Shown: positions 26,466 to 34,759 of the stretch, one piece after another
How the letters are laid out: each line of letters starts with the position of its first letter
Numbering within the stretch: the first letter of the stretch is position 1
Source of the DNA: Acidimicrobiia bacterium
GTDB taxonomy: Bacteria; Actinomycetota; Acidimicrobiia; IMCC26256; JAOSJM01
Length of the DNA: 64,000 bases
Assembly: GCA_027494165.1 (NCBI GenBank)
Contig: JAOSJM010000001.1
Span: 1,793,694-1,857,693 of the forward strand
Direction: 5' to 3'
Program-made: the position numbers and the translations under genes
The notes under the pieces: model-generated
What the model saw: only the letters and a program-made list of their open reading frames with translations
What the model was told of the DNA's origin: nothing
Databases searched by the model: none

Positions 26466-27041
26466 GTGGAGCTGACCAGCCGCGAGACCTGGACCGTGAT
26501 CCACGGGCTCGTGCTCGGCACCGTGTTCCTGCTCGCCTTCGCCGGCGGTCTGGCAGGCCTGTGGAGCCTCCGGCCCGGCCTCGTCACCACCCGGGGGATC
26601 CGCGAGCGCATGGTGCGGTTGTACGTCGGGATGTGGGTGATGGGGGCCACGGCCCTGCTCACCGTCGTCACGGGGACCTGGATCGTCTACCCGTGGTACC
26701 GGGAGCAGCTCTCGGCGGTCGGCGACGACCCCTTCGCCGGCTGCGCCGGACTCGAGCTGCCCGGCGCGACCTGCTCCCCGCGGGACTTCCTGCTCTCCAA
26801 CGTCTCCGGGGAGACCGAGGACTGGCACAAGTTCGGGATGGAGTGGAAGGAGCACGTCGCCTGGGCGTCGCCGATCCTGGCGATCGCAGCCGCCTTCCTC
26901 GTCACGTACTACGGCCCCCGCCTGATCTCGAGGCCCTGGGTCCGCACCGCGGTGATCGTGATGTTCGTGGCCGCCTTCGCTGCCGCGGCCGTCGGCGGTG
27001 CCTTCGGTGCCTTCCTCAACAAGGTCGCCCCGATCTCCTGA
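26466..27041 (+). CDS. Four-helix membrane protein of unknown family
   Basis: A 191-residue integral membrane protein. GTG 26466 is preferred because it follows a purine-rich ribosome site; an upstream ATG lacks one. Predicted helices lie near residues 9-32, 46-72, 122-147 and 156-184. His residues sit at the membrane edge (VIHGLVLG) and in a loop (WHKFGMEWKEHVAW), with a Cys pair in the external loop (CAGLELPGATC). The layout recalls small cytochrome-b- or DUF2231-like proteins, but I cannot assign a family. First of three overlapping or closely spaced membrane genes. Confidence 0.7.
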   Translation: MELTSRETWTVIHGLVLGTVFLLAFAGGLAGLWSLRPGLVTTRGIRERMVRLYVGMWVMGATALLTVVTGTWIVYPWYREQLSAVGDDPFAGCAGLELPGATCSPRDFLLSNVSGETEDWHKFGMEWKEHVAWASPILAIAAAFLVTYYGPRLISRPWVRTAVIVMFVAAFAAAAVGGAFGAFLNKVAPIS

Positions 27042-27057
27042 GCCGGAGGAGCCCACG

Positions 27058-27447
27058 ATGACCGAGCCCGTCCCGACCCACCACGACGCAGAGGTCGCCC
27101 CGGAGCTCGCGGCCCTCGACCTGCCCGACAAGCCCGACGGCCCGGCCGCGGCCACGATGGTCGCCGCCGGCATCGGGATCTTCGTCCTCGGTCTCCTCAC
27201 GACGCTCGCCGCCGCCTCCGAGAGCGTCGCCGACTTCCTCGCCGACTTCCAGGGCTCGGTCGGCGTCGGCCCGCTCGCCGGCAAGACGACCCTCGCCATG
27301 ATCGCCTGGCTCGTGAGCTGGGCTGCGCTCGGCGCGCTCTGGTGGCGCAAGGACGTCGACATCCGCACGGCCTTCTGGATCGGTGTCGCCCTCGGGGCCC
27401 TGGGAGCGGTCGGGACCTTCCCCACCTTCTTCGAGGCCTTCGAGTGA
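27058..27447 (+). CDS. Small membrane protein, second of trio
   Basis: A 129-residue protein, ATG 27058 with GGAGGAG ribosome site. An acidic cytosolic lead of about 30 residues is followed by three hydrophobic segments (AATMVAAGIGIFVLGLLTT, TLAMIAWLVSWAALGALWW, TAFWIGVALGALGAVGTF). Not recognised. Its stop overlaps the next start (TGATG), showing coupling. Confidence 0.7.
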   Translation: MTEPVPTHHDAEVAPELAALDLPDKPDGPAAATMVAAGIGIFVLGLLTTLAAASESVADFLADFQGSVGVGPLAGKTTLAMIAWLVSWAALGALWWRKDVDIRTAFWIGVALGALGAVGTFPTFFEAFE

Positions 27448-27902
27448 TGCGCACCGGACCGGTCGAGGACCGCCTGACCGCCGACCGCTGGGCGGGATGG
27501 GCCACCGGCGCCGGGATCGGGCTCCTCGCCCTGTGGCCCGCCTGGATCGTGGAGAGCAGCCTCGCCGGCCTCGCCTGGGACCCGCCGGCGGGGCCCGCGG
27601 TGGCCTTCCTCGGGAGCCTGGCCTCCTCGGTCGCGGCGGGTGTGGTGGCCGGCCGCCACCTGGCTCGGGCCGGGTCGACGGCCCGGACCGATCAGCCCGG
27701 CTCGTCCTCGTCGGACCCCACCTCCACGCCGGCGGCCCGCAGCGCCGCGGCGGTGACCCCCTCACCGGGGACGAGACGCCGGGAGAACGTCCCGTCGAAG
27801 ACCTGCGCCGAGCCACACGACGGGCTGCGGGCCTTCAGCACCGCCCGGGGCGCGCCCGTGGCCCGGGCGAGCTCGACCGCCGCCCGGGCACCCCGGACGT
27901 AG
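27447..27902 (+). CDS. Small membrane protein, third of trio; true C-terminus unclear
   Basis: ATG 27447 overlaps the previous stop. The first 80 residues look real, with two hydrophobic segments (GAGIGLLALWPAWIVESSLAG and VAFLGSLASSVAAGVVAG). After about 27690 the frame runs antisense to the convergent DUF523 gene and looks non-coding (Ser/Ala/Arg-rich), so the natural stop has probably been lost to an indel. The real protein is likely about 80-100 residues. Confidence 0.5.
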   Translation: MRTGPVEDRLTADRWAGWATGAGIGLLALWPAWIVESSLAGLAWDPPAGPAVAFLGSLASSVAAGVVAGRHLARAGSTARTDQPGSSSSDPTSTPAARSAAAVTPSPGTRRRENVPSKTCAEPHDGLRAFSTARGAPVARASSTAARAPRT

Positions 27903-28156
27903 GCCCCGGTCACGTCGGCACCGTCCGCGCTCGTGACCCGGGCCCGCCCGGCCAGCACCTCGGCCCCATCGCCGTCCTGCAGCTCGGAGGGGGCCCGCGG
28001 TGTGGGCAGCCCGCCGAGCACCTCGGGGCAGACCGGGACCAGCCGGTACGTCCCGGCGAGCGCCGCCACGGCCGGTCGCGGCGAGGCCCGGCCCTCGTGG
28101 TTGCACTCGACCCCGAGCAGGCAGGCCGAGACGAGGAGGGCGGGCCGGTCGTCCAC
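27692..28156 (-). CDS. tudS: DUF523/TudS-like [4Fe-4S] desulfidase
   Basis: A 154-residue DUF523 protein from GTG 28156. Conserved cysteine motifs are intact: SACLLGVECNHEGR at the N-terminus, VPVCPE in the middle and SPSCGS near residue 120. Characterised members of this family (TudS) use a [4Fe-4S] cluster held by three cysteines to remove sulfur from thiouracil-type bases. Here the substrate is unproven. It lies alone between the membrane trio (convergent) and the whiB gene upstream on the same strand. Gene symbol by family only. Confidence 0.82.
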   Translation of the reverse strand: MDDRPALLVSACLLGVECNHEGRASPRPAVAALAGTYRLVPVCPEVLGGLPTPRAPSELQDGDGAEVLAGRARVTSADGADVTGAYVRGARAAVELARATGAPRAVLKARSPSCGSAQVFDGTFSRRLVPGEGVTAAALRAAGVEVGSDEDEPG

Positions 28157-28281
28157 GCCGACCAGGCTGGCACACGGCCCGGTGAGGTGCCGGACGCTGG
28201 ACCGCGGGCGGACCGGGGCTCGCGGCAGGTGCCGGGGGAACCGTGCCCCGCGACGGCACCCCGGCCCGCCCCTGCGGTGAG

Positions 28282-28605
28282 CTACGCGCTGCGCGCCTCG
28301 GCGACGTCGGGGACCGCGACCTCCGGTCGGACCTTCGGCGGCCGGCCCCGACGGCGCTTCTGGGCCAGGACCTTCCCGTTGGCGAGGAGCTCGCCGCCCC
28401 ACACGCCCCACGGCTCGCGCCGTGACAGCGCCGCCTCGAGGCAGGGCCGCCGCGCCTCGCACCCCTGGCAGAGCTCCTTCGCCGCGGCGATGTCCTGCAG
28501 CTCCTCCGAGAAGAACAGGTCGACGAGCGACGGCGCCGCGTCGCGACATCGCGCGTCGGCCCGCCAGGCCTCCTCCTGGGTCCAATCGAACGAGATGGCG
28601 AGCAT
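28282..28605 (-). CDS. whiB7: WhiB-family iron-sulfur regulator, WhiB7-like
   Basis: A 107-residue WhiB protein with the four cluster cysteines (C20, C46, C49, C55), the GVWGG turn (67-71) and a basic AT-hook RRRGRPPK (84-91). The AT-hook is the hallmark of WhiB7, the activator of intrinsic antibiotic-resistance and redox genes in Actinomycetota. Supporting this, the long 5' region carries a short leader ORF followed by a stable hairpin, as in whiB7 attenuation. The subgroup assignment rests on the AT-hook and leader, not on an alignment. ATG 28605 with GAGGAGAAGGA upstream. Confidence 0.85.
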   Translation of the reverse strand: MLAISFDWTQEEAWRADARCRDAAPSLVDLFFSEELQDIAAAKELCQGCEARRPCLEAALSRREPWGVWGGELLANGKVLAQKRRRGRPPKVRPEVAVPDVAEARSA

Positions 28606-28717
28606 CGCCGTCCTTCTCCTCGTGCTGGGCTTGGTCGGGCCGCTGGTCGCTGGTCGGGTCGGTTGGTCGGTCGGTCGGGTGGGCGGGTCGGTGGGTGGAC
28701 GGAGGCCGGAACGCAGA
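28606..28717 (-). other. Low-complexity whiB 5' leader segment
   Basis: Between the hairpin and the whiB ribosome site the transcript is a run of CCGA/CCAC repeats (plus strand GGTCGG, GGTGGG units, densest 28630-28705). C-rich and unlikely to fold, it could act as a transcription-elongation or Rho-loading tract. Confidence 0.4.
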
Positions 28718-28747
28718 GAGGCCGCCGGGGGGAGCCCCGACGGCCTC
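28718..28747 (-). promoter_or_regulatory. Attenuator-like hairpin upstream of whiB
   Basis: In the minus-strand RNA, GAGGCCGUCGGGG pairs with CCCCGGCGGCCUC (13 bp, one G-U) around a CUCC loop. It starts 25 nt after the leader ORF stop and lies about 113 nt before the whiB start. Confidence 0.6.
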
Positions 28748-28771
28748 GGTGTCGCTCTGGGTGCCTGGTGG

Positions 28772-28945
28772 CTACGTCGAGTCGACCGGGTGCCGTCGGG
28801 GCCCTGCGGGCTCGTGGTCGATGGCGATCGGGTGGACCGTCGCGGGCGACCACGTGCCCTTGGCCATGGAGCAGGCGAAGCCGAGCCGCGCGCGCGTGAC
28901 CTCGGCAGCAGCCTGACGCTGGCGCTGTACGAGGTCGTGCTTCAC
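28772..28945 (-). CDS. Leader ORF upstream of whiB7-like gene
   Basis: A 57-residue ORF from GTG 28945 with ribosome site GGAAGGA eight bases upstream. It encodes MKHDLVQRQRQAAAEVTRAR followed by an uncharacterised tail ending HPVDST. No homology recognised. Its stop lies just before the hairpin, so ribosome progress could decide whether the hairpin forms, the known logic of whiB7 control by translation inhibitors. Coding is supported by start and spacing only. Confidence 0.5.
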   Translation of the reverse strand: MKHDLVQRQRQAAAEVTRARLGFACSMAKGTWSPATVHPIAIDHEPAGPRRHPVDST

Positions 28946-29079
28946 GGTCGGTCCTTCCCTGCCCGCCGAGCCGACGGCGAGTCGGTACCAGGCAAGCACG
29001 CCGCCGGCGCCGGGTCAACCGGTTTTCCGGCCTCCGCCCGCCGCGGTCCACCCCCGATCCCCGCCTAGCCTGTCGGGCC

Positions 29080-30231
29080 GTGGGAACGACACCCGACCTC
29101 GGTCACGTCGTCGACCTGCTCGAGCGCCACCGCCGGGACGGGATGCACGACGGCGCGCAGTGCTACGTGTCACGGCGCGGCGAGGTGCTCCTCGACGTCG
29201 CCGTCGGGGAGTCCCGGCCGGGCCGGGCCCTCGAACCGGACGACGTGACGCTGTGGTACTCGTCGGGGAAGCCGATCACGACGGTGGCCGTCCTCCGGCT
29301 CTGGGAACGGGGCCGGCTCGGCCTCGACGACCCGGTGGGCGCCTACGTCGAGGGCTGGGGAGCCGGCAAGGAGGCCTGCACCCTCCGCCACGTGCTCACC
29401 CACACGGGCGGGTTCACCATGGCCGGCGGGGCCGAGCTCTTCGACCGGGACCTCTCCTACCCGGACGCGCTGGCCCGGATCGCGGCCCACCCGGCCGAGT
29501 GGGAGCCGGGCACCGCGGCCGCCTACCACCCCAGCAGCGGCTGGAAGGTGCTCGGGGCGGTCGTCGAGGCGGTCGACGGCCGGCCCGTGGACCGGTACGT
29601 TCGCGAGGAGATCCTCGACCCCCTCGGGATGGACGACTGCTGGCTCGGCGTCCCCCTCGACGAGCAGGCCCGGCTGGGCGACCGCCTCGCGCCCGTCCAC
29701 TGGAAGGGCTACACGCTCCTCGCCGCCGACGGCGACGGCTACCGCATGGCGCCCTACAAGGTCGACCGGATCCACAACGAGCCCTGGCACGTGGCCAAGG
29801 TCGAGCCGGGGGGTGGGATGCGGGGCCCGGCCCGCCAGCTCGGGTGGTTCTACGAGTCGCTGCTGGGCTGCCGCCCCGCGGTGCTCGAGCCCCGGACGGT
29901 CGAGGTGATGGCGGCCGTCCACCGCCACGGCCTGCGGGACCGGCTCTTCGCCACCGAGATCCCCTGGGGCCTGGGCGTCCAGCGCAGCCTCACCGGTGGC
30001 ACGGGCCACCGGGCCTTCGGGCACAACGGGATGGCCTCGTCACGGGGCCTCGCCGATCCCGAGCACGGGCTGGTGATGGTCCTGGTCACCAACGGCCTGC
30101 CGTCGCTGCTCGCCCACGAGCAGCGGCTCTTCGAGGTGACCGACGCGGTGTACTCGGCCCTCGGCGACGAGGTGGCCCGGACCCGCCGCGAGGCGGTCCC
30201 CATCGCCCAGGCCTACGGCCTGGGCGGCTGA
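29080..30231 (+). CDS. Serine hydrolase, beta-lactamase/EstB-like family
   Basis: A 383-residue class C beta-lactamase-fold protein, intact, GTG 29080. The SxxK nucleophile/base pair is SSGK (YSSGKPITT, about 61-64), the usual Tyr motif is represented by AAYHPSSGW (about 150), and the third motif reads GHNG near residue 312. No signal peptide is seen, so it is more like cytosolic EstB-type esterases than a secreted beta-lactamase. Substrate unknown; likely hydrolyses an ester or lactone in the catabolic network. Confidence 0.85.
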   Translation: MGTTPDLGHVVDLLERHRRDGMHDGAQCYVSRRGEVLLDVAVGESRPGRALEPDDVTLWYSSGKPITTVAVLRLWERGRLGLDDPVGAYVEGWGAGKEACTLRHVLTHTGGFTMAGGAELFDRDLSYPDALARIAAHPAEWEPGTAAAYHPSSGWKVLGAVVEAVDGRPVDRYVREEILDPLGMDDCWLGVPLDEQARLGDRLAPVHWKGYTLLAADGDGYRMAPYKVDRIHNEPWHVAKVEPGGGMRGPARQLGWFYESLLGCRPAVLEPRTVEVMAAVHRHGLRDRLFATEIPWGLGVQRSLTGGTGHRAFGHNGMASSRGLADPEHGLVMVLVTNGLPSLLAHEQRLFEVTDAVYSALGDEVARTRREAVPIAQAYGLGG

Positions 30232-30250
30232 GCCGGGACGGGCCCGCTCG

Positions 30251-31040
30251 TCAGAGCGCCCGGCGGGTCAGGGCCAGGAGGCGCTCGTGCACGGCCGGCG
30301 GCCCGGCGACGATGTCGCCGGACGTGAGCCAGGCCGACCCGTCGCCGGCCCAGTCGGTGACGACCCCGCCCGCCTCGCGCACGATCACGCCCCCGGCGGC
30401 GACGTCCCAGGTGCCGAGCGCCCGCTCGAAGAACCCGTCGAAGACGCCCGCCGCGGTCCAGGCGAGGTCGAGGCTGGCCGCCCCGGCCCGGCGGAGGTCC
30501 TCGAGCTCGGCGAGGGCCGCCTCGAAGACCGGCAGGTACGTCGGCAGGAGGCGGTCCTTGGCCCGGAAAGGGAACCCCGTGGCCGCGATGGCCCGGCCCG
30601 GGTCGCGCTCGCTCACCCGGATCGGCTCGCCGTCACGGAAGGCGCCCCCGCCCCGGCGGGCCGAGTAGGTCTCGCCCAGGAGGGGCGCGTGGATCACGCC
30701 GACGACCGGCTCGCCGTCGGCGACGAGGGCCACCGACACCCCGACGGCGGGGAAGCCGTGGAGGAAGTTGGCCGTCCCGTCGAGGGGGTCGACGAACCAC
30801 CCGACGCTCCCCCGCTCCCCCGCCCTCCTCGCCGAAGAACGGCAGCTCGGGGAACGCGGCCGCCAGCGACGCCCGGACCGTGGCCTCGCTCGCCGTGTCG
30901 ACGTCGCTGACCCAGTCGCCCGGCGCCTTCTGGCGGGCGCCGCCGGCGCCGCCGAAGCCGGCCCGGACGACCTCGCCTCCGGCGCGCGCCGCGGCCTCGG
31001 CTGCGGCGAGGAGCGCGTCCTCGTCGTGGCCGGCGATCAC
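30251..31040 (-). CDS. Inositol monophosphatase family protein; frameshifted
   Basis: About 263 residues after repair. The Mg-binding motifs are visible: FFGEE (near residue 70), DPLDGTANFLHG, and TWDVAAGGVIVREAGG near the C-terminus. One extra G in the run near 30828 splits the first 75 residues from the rest. GTG 31040 overlaps the stop of the second phosphatase gene (GTGA). Family members dephosphorylate inositol phosphates, histidinol phosphate, PAP or fructose bisphosphate; specificity cannot be read. Confidence 0.85.
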
Positions 31041-31795
31041 CGGGGTACCACGCGCGCCGCGGGACGGAGCTCCTCGAGCAGCTCGGGCGTCGCCGCCACG
31101 AGGAGCTGGCGGCGCGCTCCGGGATCGGTGACCGCGAGGGGCCGTCCCCCCAGGTCGATCACGGTGGCCCCGGCCTCGACGCAGGCCAGCAGCCCCCCGA
31201 GGTAGTCCCACGGGGAGTGCCAGTCGCCGCCGTCGACGTACCCGTCGACGGCCCCGGCCGCGATGTCGCAGAGCGCCAGGGCCACCGACCCCAGCGCCCG
31301 GTACTGCTTCCAGGGCAGGGCCCGCGCCGGCATGCCCGAGACCGCGACCAGCGCGTCCTCGACCCGGTGGACCCCCGACGCGGAGACCTCCGTGCCGTCC
31401 CGTCGCGTCCCCTCCCCCCGGACCGCGGTGGTGCGCACCCCGGTGGCCAGGTTGGCGACGAGCGCGGCGAGCGGCCCGTCGGCGTCGACCGCGCAGAGCG
31501 ACGTCCCCCAGTACGGGATGCCCCGCGAGCAGTTGGTGGACCCGTCGACCGGGTCGATCACCACCGTCACGGCGGCATCGGGCGGACCGCTGCGGCCCGA
31601 CTCCTCGCTCACCACCGCCACCGGCGCCCGACCGAGCACGCCGAGGGCGGCCTCGTCGGCGACGACGTCGAGCGCGTACTGGCCGGGACGGTCGGTCCGG
31701 GCCCGCCGCTCGGTGGTCCCGGCCAGCGCCCGGGCGATCGCCGCCGCGGTCGCGTCGAACAGCTCGAGCAGGTCGTCGGGGGTCAAGCCTGACAC
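31037..31795 (-). CDS. Inositol monophosphatase family protein, upstream paralogue
   Basis: A 252-residue member of the same family, intact. GTG 31795 is chosen because earlier starts run into the upstream tetR gene. Metal-site motifs SEES (about 82), DPVDGSTNCSRG and DWHSPWDYLGGLLA are present. Tandem, overlapping paralogues suggest a two-specificity pair or a heteromer. An operator-like TGACACTGAC sequence overlaps the start. Confidence 0.85.
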   Translation of the reverse strand: MSGLTPDDLLELFDATAAAIARALAGTTERRARTDRPGQYALDVVADEAALGVLGRAPVAVVSEESGRSGPPDAAVTVVIDPVDGSTNCSRGIPYWGTSLCAVDADGPLAALVANLATGVRTTAVRGEGTRRDGTEVSASGVHRVEDALVAVSGMPARALPWKQYRALGSVALALCDIAAGAVDGYVDGGDWHSPWDYLGGLLACVEAGATVIDLGGRPLAVTDPGARRQLLVAATPELLEELRPAARVVPR

Positions 31796-31841
31796 TGACC
31801 GGGAGGCTAGCGCCCGGCGCCACGCCGCCCCCGACGAGGGA

Positions 31842-32591
31842 TCAGCCCGCCTCGTCACCCCCGCCCGAGGCCAGCCGGGCCTTCAGGCCGGCGATGACGA
31901 GGTCCATGCCGAGGCGGGCGATGGCCCCCGAGTCGCCCGCGGCGTCCAGGGGGAGGTCGTCGAGGAAGGGGAGGTTCCCCCGCCCCCGGTCGGGGCTGCG
32001 GAGCAGGAGCTCGCGGCGGTTGGCGGTCGGCCGGCCGGCCGGGGCCTGGTCGGCCACCCAGGAGCCGACGAGGAACTGGATGATGACCATGAACGCCTGG
32101 TAGGCGTCGGCCTTCGAGAAGCCCGCTTCCCGCAGGGCCCCGACGACGTAGTCGGCCAGGCGCAGGGACGAGGGGGGTGGATCGCTGAGCAGCAGCGGGA
32201 GGAGCCCGGTGTAGCGGGGCATGACGGCGCCCGCGGCGTCGTGGAACGCCCGGAGCTGCTCCTCCCACCCGCGCACCTCGGGCCCCGGGAGCTCGATCAT
32301 GTCGACGACGGCTCCGGTGACCAGGCCGAGGAGGGCCGCCTTGTCGGTGACGTGGTAGTAGAGCGCCGAGGGCGCGACACCCAGCTCCTGGGCCACCCGC
32401 CGCATCGTGAGCCCGGCCACGTCGTGACGCCGGACGACCGCGAGCGCGGCGTCCACGATCAGGTCCGTCGTCAGCTCGACCCGAGGGCTGGCCGGCCCGT
32501 CGCCGGGGGCGCGCGCTCCCTCACCGTCCCCGTCGGCGGGGGCCTCCGGGTCTCGGGTCCGCTGCTGGCGGGCGACGCGCTCGGGGTTCAC
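31842..32591 (-). CDS. TetR-family regulator with TetR-class C-terminal domain
   Basis: A 249-residue protein. A charged 40-residue lead precedes the DNA-binding domain (TMRRVAQELGVAPSALYYHV, about 62-81). The first 40 residues may be over-called; GTG or ATG alternatives downstream were not better supported. It is divergent from the DGC-protein/amidohydrolase pair, whose promoter contains two GTTC-N-GAAC palindromes, making those genes its probable targets. Confidence 0.82.
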   Translation of the reverse strand: MNPERVARQQRTRDPEAPADGDGEGARAPGDGPASPRVELTTDLIVDAALAVVRRHDVAGLTMRRVAQELGVAPSALYYHVTDKAALLGLVTGAVVDMIELPGPEVRGWEEQLRAFHDAAGAVMPRYTGLLPLLLSDPPPSSLRLADYVVGALREAGFSKADAYQAFMVIIQFLVGSWVADQAPAGRPTANRRELLLRSPDRGRGNLPFLDDLPLDAAGDSGAIARLGMDLVIAGLKARLASGGGDEAG

Positions 32592-32657
32592 GGGGACATC
32601 CTTGCAGTGGGGCGCGGGGCCGACCGAGCCGGGTCCCGGATCGCGCTCGCCGACCCT

Positions 32658-32712
32658 TGACCCGTCCTCGGGAACAGGCTACCTTATTCATGTTCTGAAC
32701 AACGTTCGGAAC
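32658..32712 (+). promoter_or_regulatory. Promoter with tandem palindromic operator
   Basis: TTGACC (32658-32663) and TACCTT 17 bp later look like -35 and -10 boxes. Downstream, GTTCTGAAC (32692-32700) and GTTCGGAAC (32704-32712) are two perfect 9-bp dyads spaced 12 bp centre to centre, about one helical turn apart. Confidence 0.65.
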
Positions 32713-32769
32713 AGCGTACAGCAACTCTTGGTTCGTGCCCTGGTGCCGGTGATCCGGAGGTGAAGACCC

Positions 32770-33171
32770 GTGACCGACAAGTCCTCGCTCCCCCTCGTCT
32801 ACTCGTGCTCGGGGTGCTCGAGCTCGGCCCAGATGTCGAACCACTTCGCCATCGCCCTCGACCGCCGCGGCCTCGCCGAGATGTCCTGCATCGCCGGGGT
32901 GGGCGGCGACGTGCCCTCCCTGGTGAAGGTGGCCAAGAAGGCGGCCGAGACCGGGCGCCCGATCATCGCCATCGACGGCTGCGCCCTCACCTGCGTCCAG
33001 CACGCCCTGGCCCGCCACGGCATCGAGCCGACCGTGGCCCACGAGCTCCAGAACCACGAGGTCAGGAAGATCAAGGGCCAGGACTTCGACCCCGACGAGG
33101 CCAACGAGGTCTTCGAACGGGTGATCCTTCCCACGGTGCCCGCCGCGGCGACGGTCGAGAGCGGTCACTGA
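32770..33171 (+). CDS. DGC-domain putative zinc-binding protein
   Basis: A 133-residue protein matching the DGC family: YSCSGCSS (C13, C16), MSC (C40) and the namesake IDGCALTC (C71, C75). Family members are presumed metal-binding but have no firm function. GTG 32770 follows GGAGGTG. It is 79 bp upstream of an amidohydrolase gene under the same operator; the association hints at metal delivery to that enzyme (inference). Confidence 0.85.
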   Translation: MTDKSSLPLVYSCSGCSSSAQMSNHFAIALDRRGLAEMSCIAGVGGDVPSLVKVAKKAAETGRPIIAIDGCALTCVQHALARHGIEPTVAHELQNHEVRKIKGQDFDPDEANEVFERVILPTVPAAATVESGH

Positions 33172-33250
33172 CCCCGTGAGCGTGGGTCCCGCCCGCGCTC
33201 ACTCACCACGCACCACCCCATCCACACCCTCGACCCAGGAGGAGAGCCCC

Positions 33251-34531
33251 GTGGCCCTCGAGAAGATCACCGACTTCGAGTATCCGGTCATCGACGTGGA
33301 CCTCCACATCATGGAGCCGCCCGCGGTCTTCAGCCAGTACCTCGACCCCCAGTACCGGGACCGGCTGGACTCGGCCCTCGGAGGCCCGTCCAACAACCCG
33401 CTGTCGGGTGAGGAGAGCACCTCCCCGCTGGGCGCGATCGCCCACGGGACGGAGATCAACACCAAGTCCGGCTACATGACCAACCGCGGGGTCGGCTACC
33501 GCGCCCACCTCGAGTCCGCCGAGGCGTGGGCGGAGAACGCCAAGGACCCCGACTACTTCTTCCCCGGGTCCTGGGACCCCAAGGTCCGCCTCGAGCTGAT
33601 GGACGCCGAGGGGATCGACAAGGGCATCGTCCGCAACACGATCATGGCCGGCCTCTGCAGCGTCGAGGACACCGAGTTCGTGGTCGCCGCCTGCCGGGCC
33701 TACAACGACTGGATCCGCGACTACTGCAACGCCGACCCCGACCGCCTCTTCCCCGAGGCCCTGCTGCCGGTCGGTGACATGGACGAGGCCATCAAGGAGC
33801 TCGAGCGCACGGCGGACATGGGGTTCAAGGGGACGGTGATGCCGGGTTCGACGGCGGCGCCGAAGGGCTCGCTGTCCGACCCCTACTACGACCCGCTGTG
33901 GGCCCGCCTGCAGGAGATGGGCTGGCCGCTCTGCATCCACGCCACCTTCAACCCCGCGCTCGACAGCGGCGCGCAGTTCCTGCTCGCCACGGGCAACAAG
34001 GCCGCGAACCCGGTCGCGGGGCCGGCCTACATCGGGATGTTCCTGAACCTCAACTTCATGTTCGACAACATCGTCACGCTGGGCGAGATCACCCTCGCCG
34101 GGATGTGCGACAAGTTCCCCGACCTCAACATCTACTTCATCGAGGCCGGTCACTCCTGGGTCGGCGAGGTGCTCTACCGCCTCGACAAGCTCTTCCACTG
34201 CCCGCCCACCGACTTCGTCCCCGAGATCGCCCACTGGGCCAAGACCCCTCCAACCGAGATCTTCGAGCGCCAGATCTTCGTCCCCTTCGAGGGCGGCGAC
34301 CAGCACTACATGTCGGACATGGGCATGAACGCCCTCTCGAAGAACCTCGTGTGGGCCTCGGACATCCCCCACTGGGACGCCGACGGCCCGTGGGAGGGCG
34401 TGGGCGCGCTCCGGGCGCTCAAGGTTGATTCCGAGGCGGAGCGGGCGATCATGGGCAAGAACGCCGCCAAGCTCCTCAACGTCCCCTACGACAAGCGCGT
34501 CCGTACCTCCAAGGCCACGGCGACGGCCTAG
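33251..34531 (+). CDS. Amidohydrolase-2 (ACMSD-like) family protein
   Basis: A 426-residue metal-dependent hydrolase or decarboxylase. GTG 33251 is chosen for its AGGAGGAG ribosome site over an upstream GTG. Metal ligands appear largely complete: DVDLHIMEP at the N-terminus, LCIHATFNP, EAGHSWVGE and ASDIPHWD. Members act as ring-acid decarboxylases or C-C/C-N hydrolases. The protein is intact and unlike the shorter, ligand-poor version at 3.3 kb. Followed by a strong terminator. Confidence 0.88.
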   Translation: MALEKITDFEYPVIDVDLHIMEPPAVFSQYLDPQYRDRLDSALGGPSNNPLSGEESTSPLGAIAHGTEINTKSGYMTNRGVGYRAHLESAEAWAENAKDPDYFFPGSWDPKVRLELMDAEGIDKGIVRNTIMAGLCSVEDTEFVVAACRAYNDWIRDYCNADPDRLFPEALLPVGDMDEAIKELERTADMGFKGTVMPGSTAAPKGSLSDPYYDPLWARLQEMGWPLCIHATFNPALDSGAQFLLATGNKAANPVAGPAYIGMFLNLNFMFDNIVTLGEITLAGMCDKFPDLNIYFIEAGHSWVGEVLYRLDKLFHCPPTDFVPEIAHWAKTPPTEIFERQIFVPFEGGDQHYMSDMGMNALSKNLVWASDIPHWDADGPWEGVGALRALKVDSEAERAIMGKNAAKLLNVPYDKRVRTSKATATA

Positions 34532-34595
34532 GAGGCCCGCCCGCGTCGCGGGCACCGGTGCTCCCGGACGATCAGCGGCGATCTTCCTGGGACGG

Positions 34596-34629
34596 CGGAG
34601 AGGCGAGCCCTACGGGGCTCGCCTCTCCG
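34596..34629 (+). terminator. Terminator hairpin with UACG loop
   Basis: CGGAGAGGCGAGCCC pairs perfectly with GGGCTCGCCTCTCCG around a TACG tetraloop, 64 bp after the amidohydrolase stop. UNCG loops are exceptionally stable. Confidence 0.85.
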
Positions 34630-34631
34630 CG

Positions 34632-34749
34632 TCAGGGAGGAGGTGGGCCCGCGAACCCGGCGGGGGTGAGCACACCGCGGATGCGCTCGGGGGCCGGCCG
34701 CGCCGTCGACGATCCTGTCCGGGCAGGCGACGATGGCATCGGCGGGCAT
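34632..34749 (-). pseudogene. Possible gene remnant between twin terminators
   Basis: A 39-codon minus-strand stretch from ATG 34749 (MPADAIVACPDRIVDGAAGP) that needs a one-base shift near 34695 to continue as ERIRGVLTPAGFAGPPPP to the TGA at 34632. It may be a tail fragment of a deleted gene or chance. No family recognised. Confidence 0.3.
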
Positions 34750-34759
34750 CGGCGTCGAT

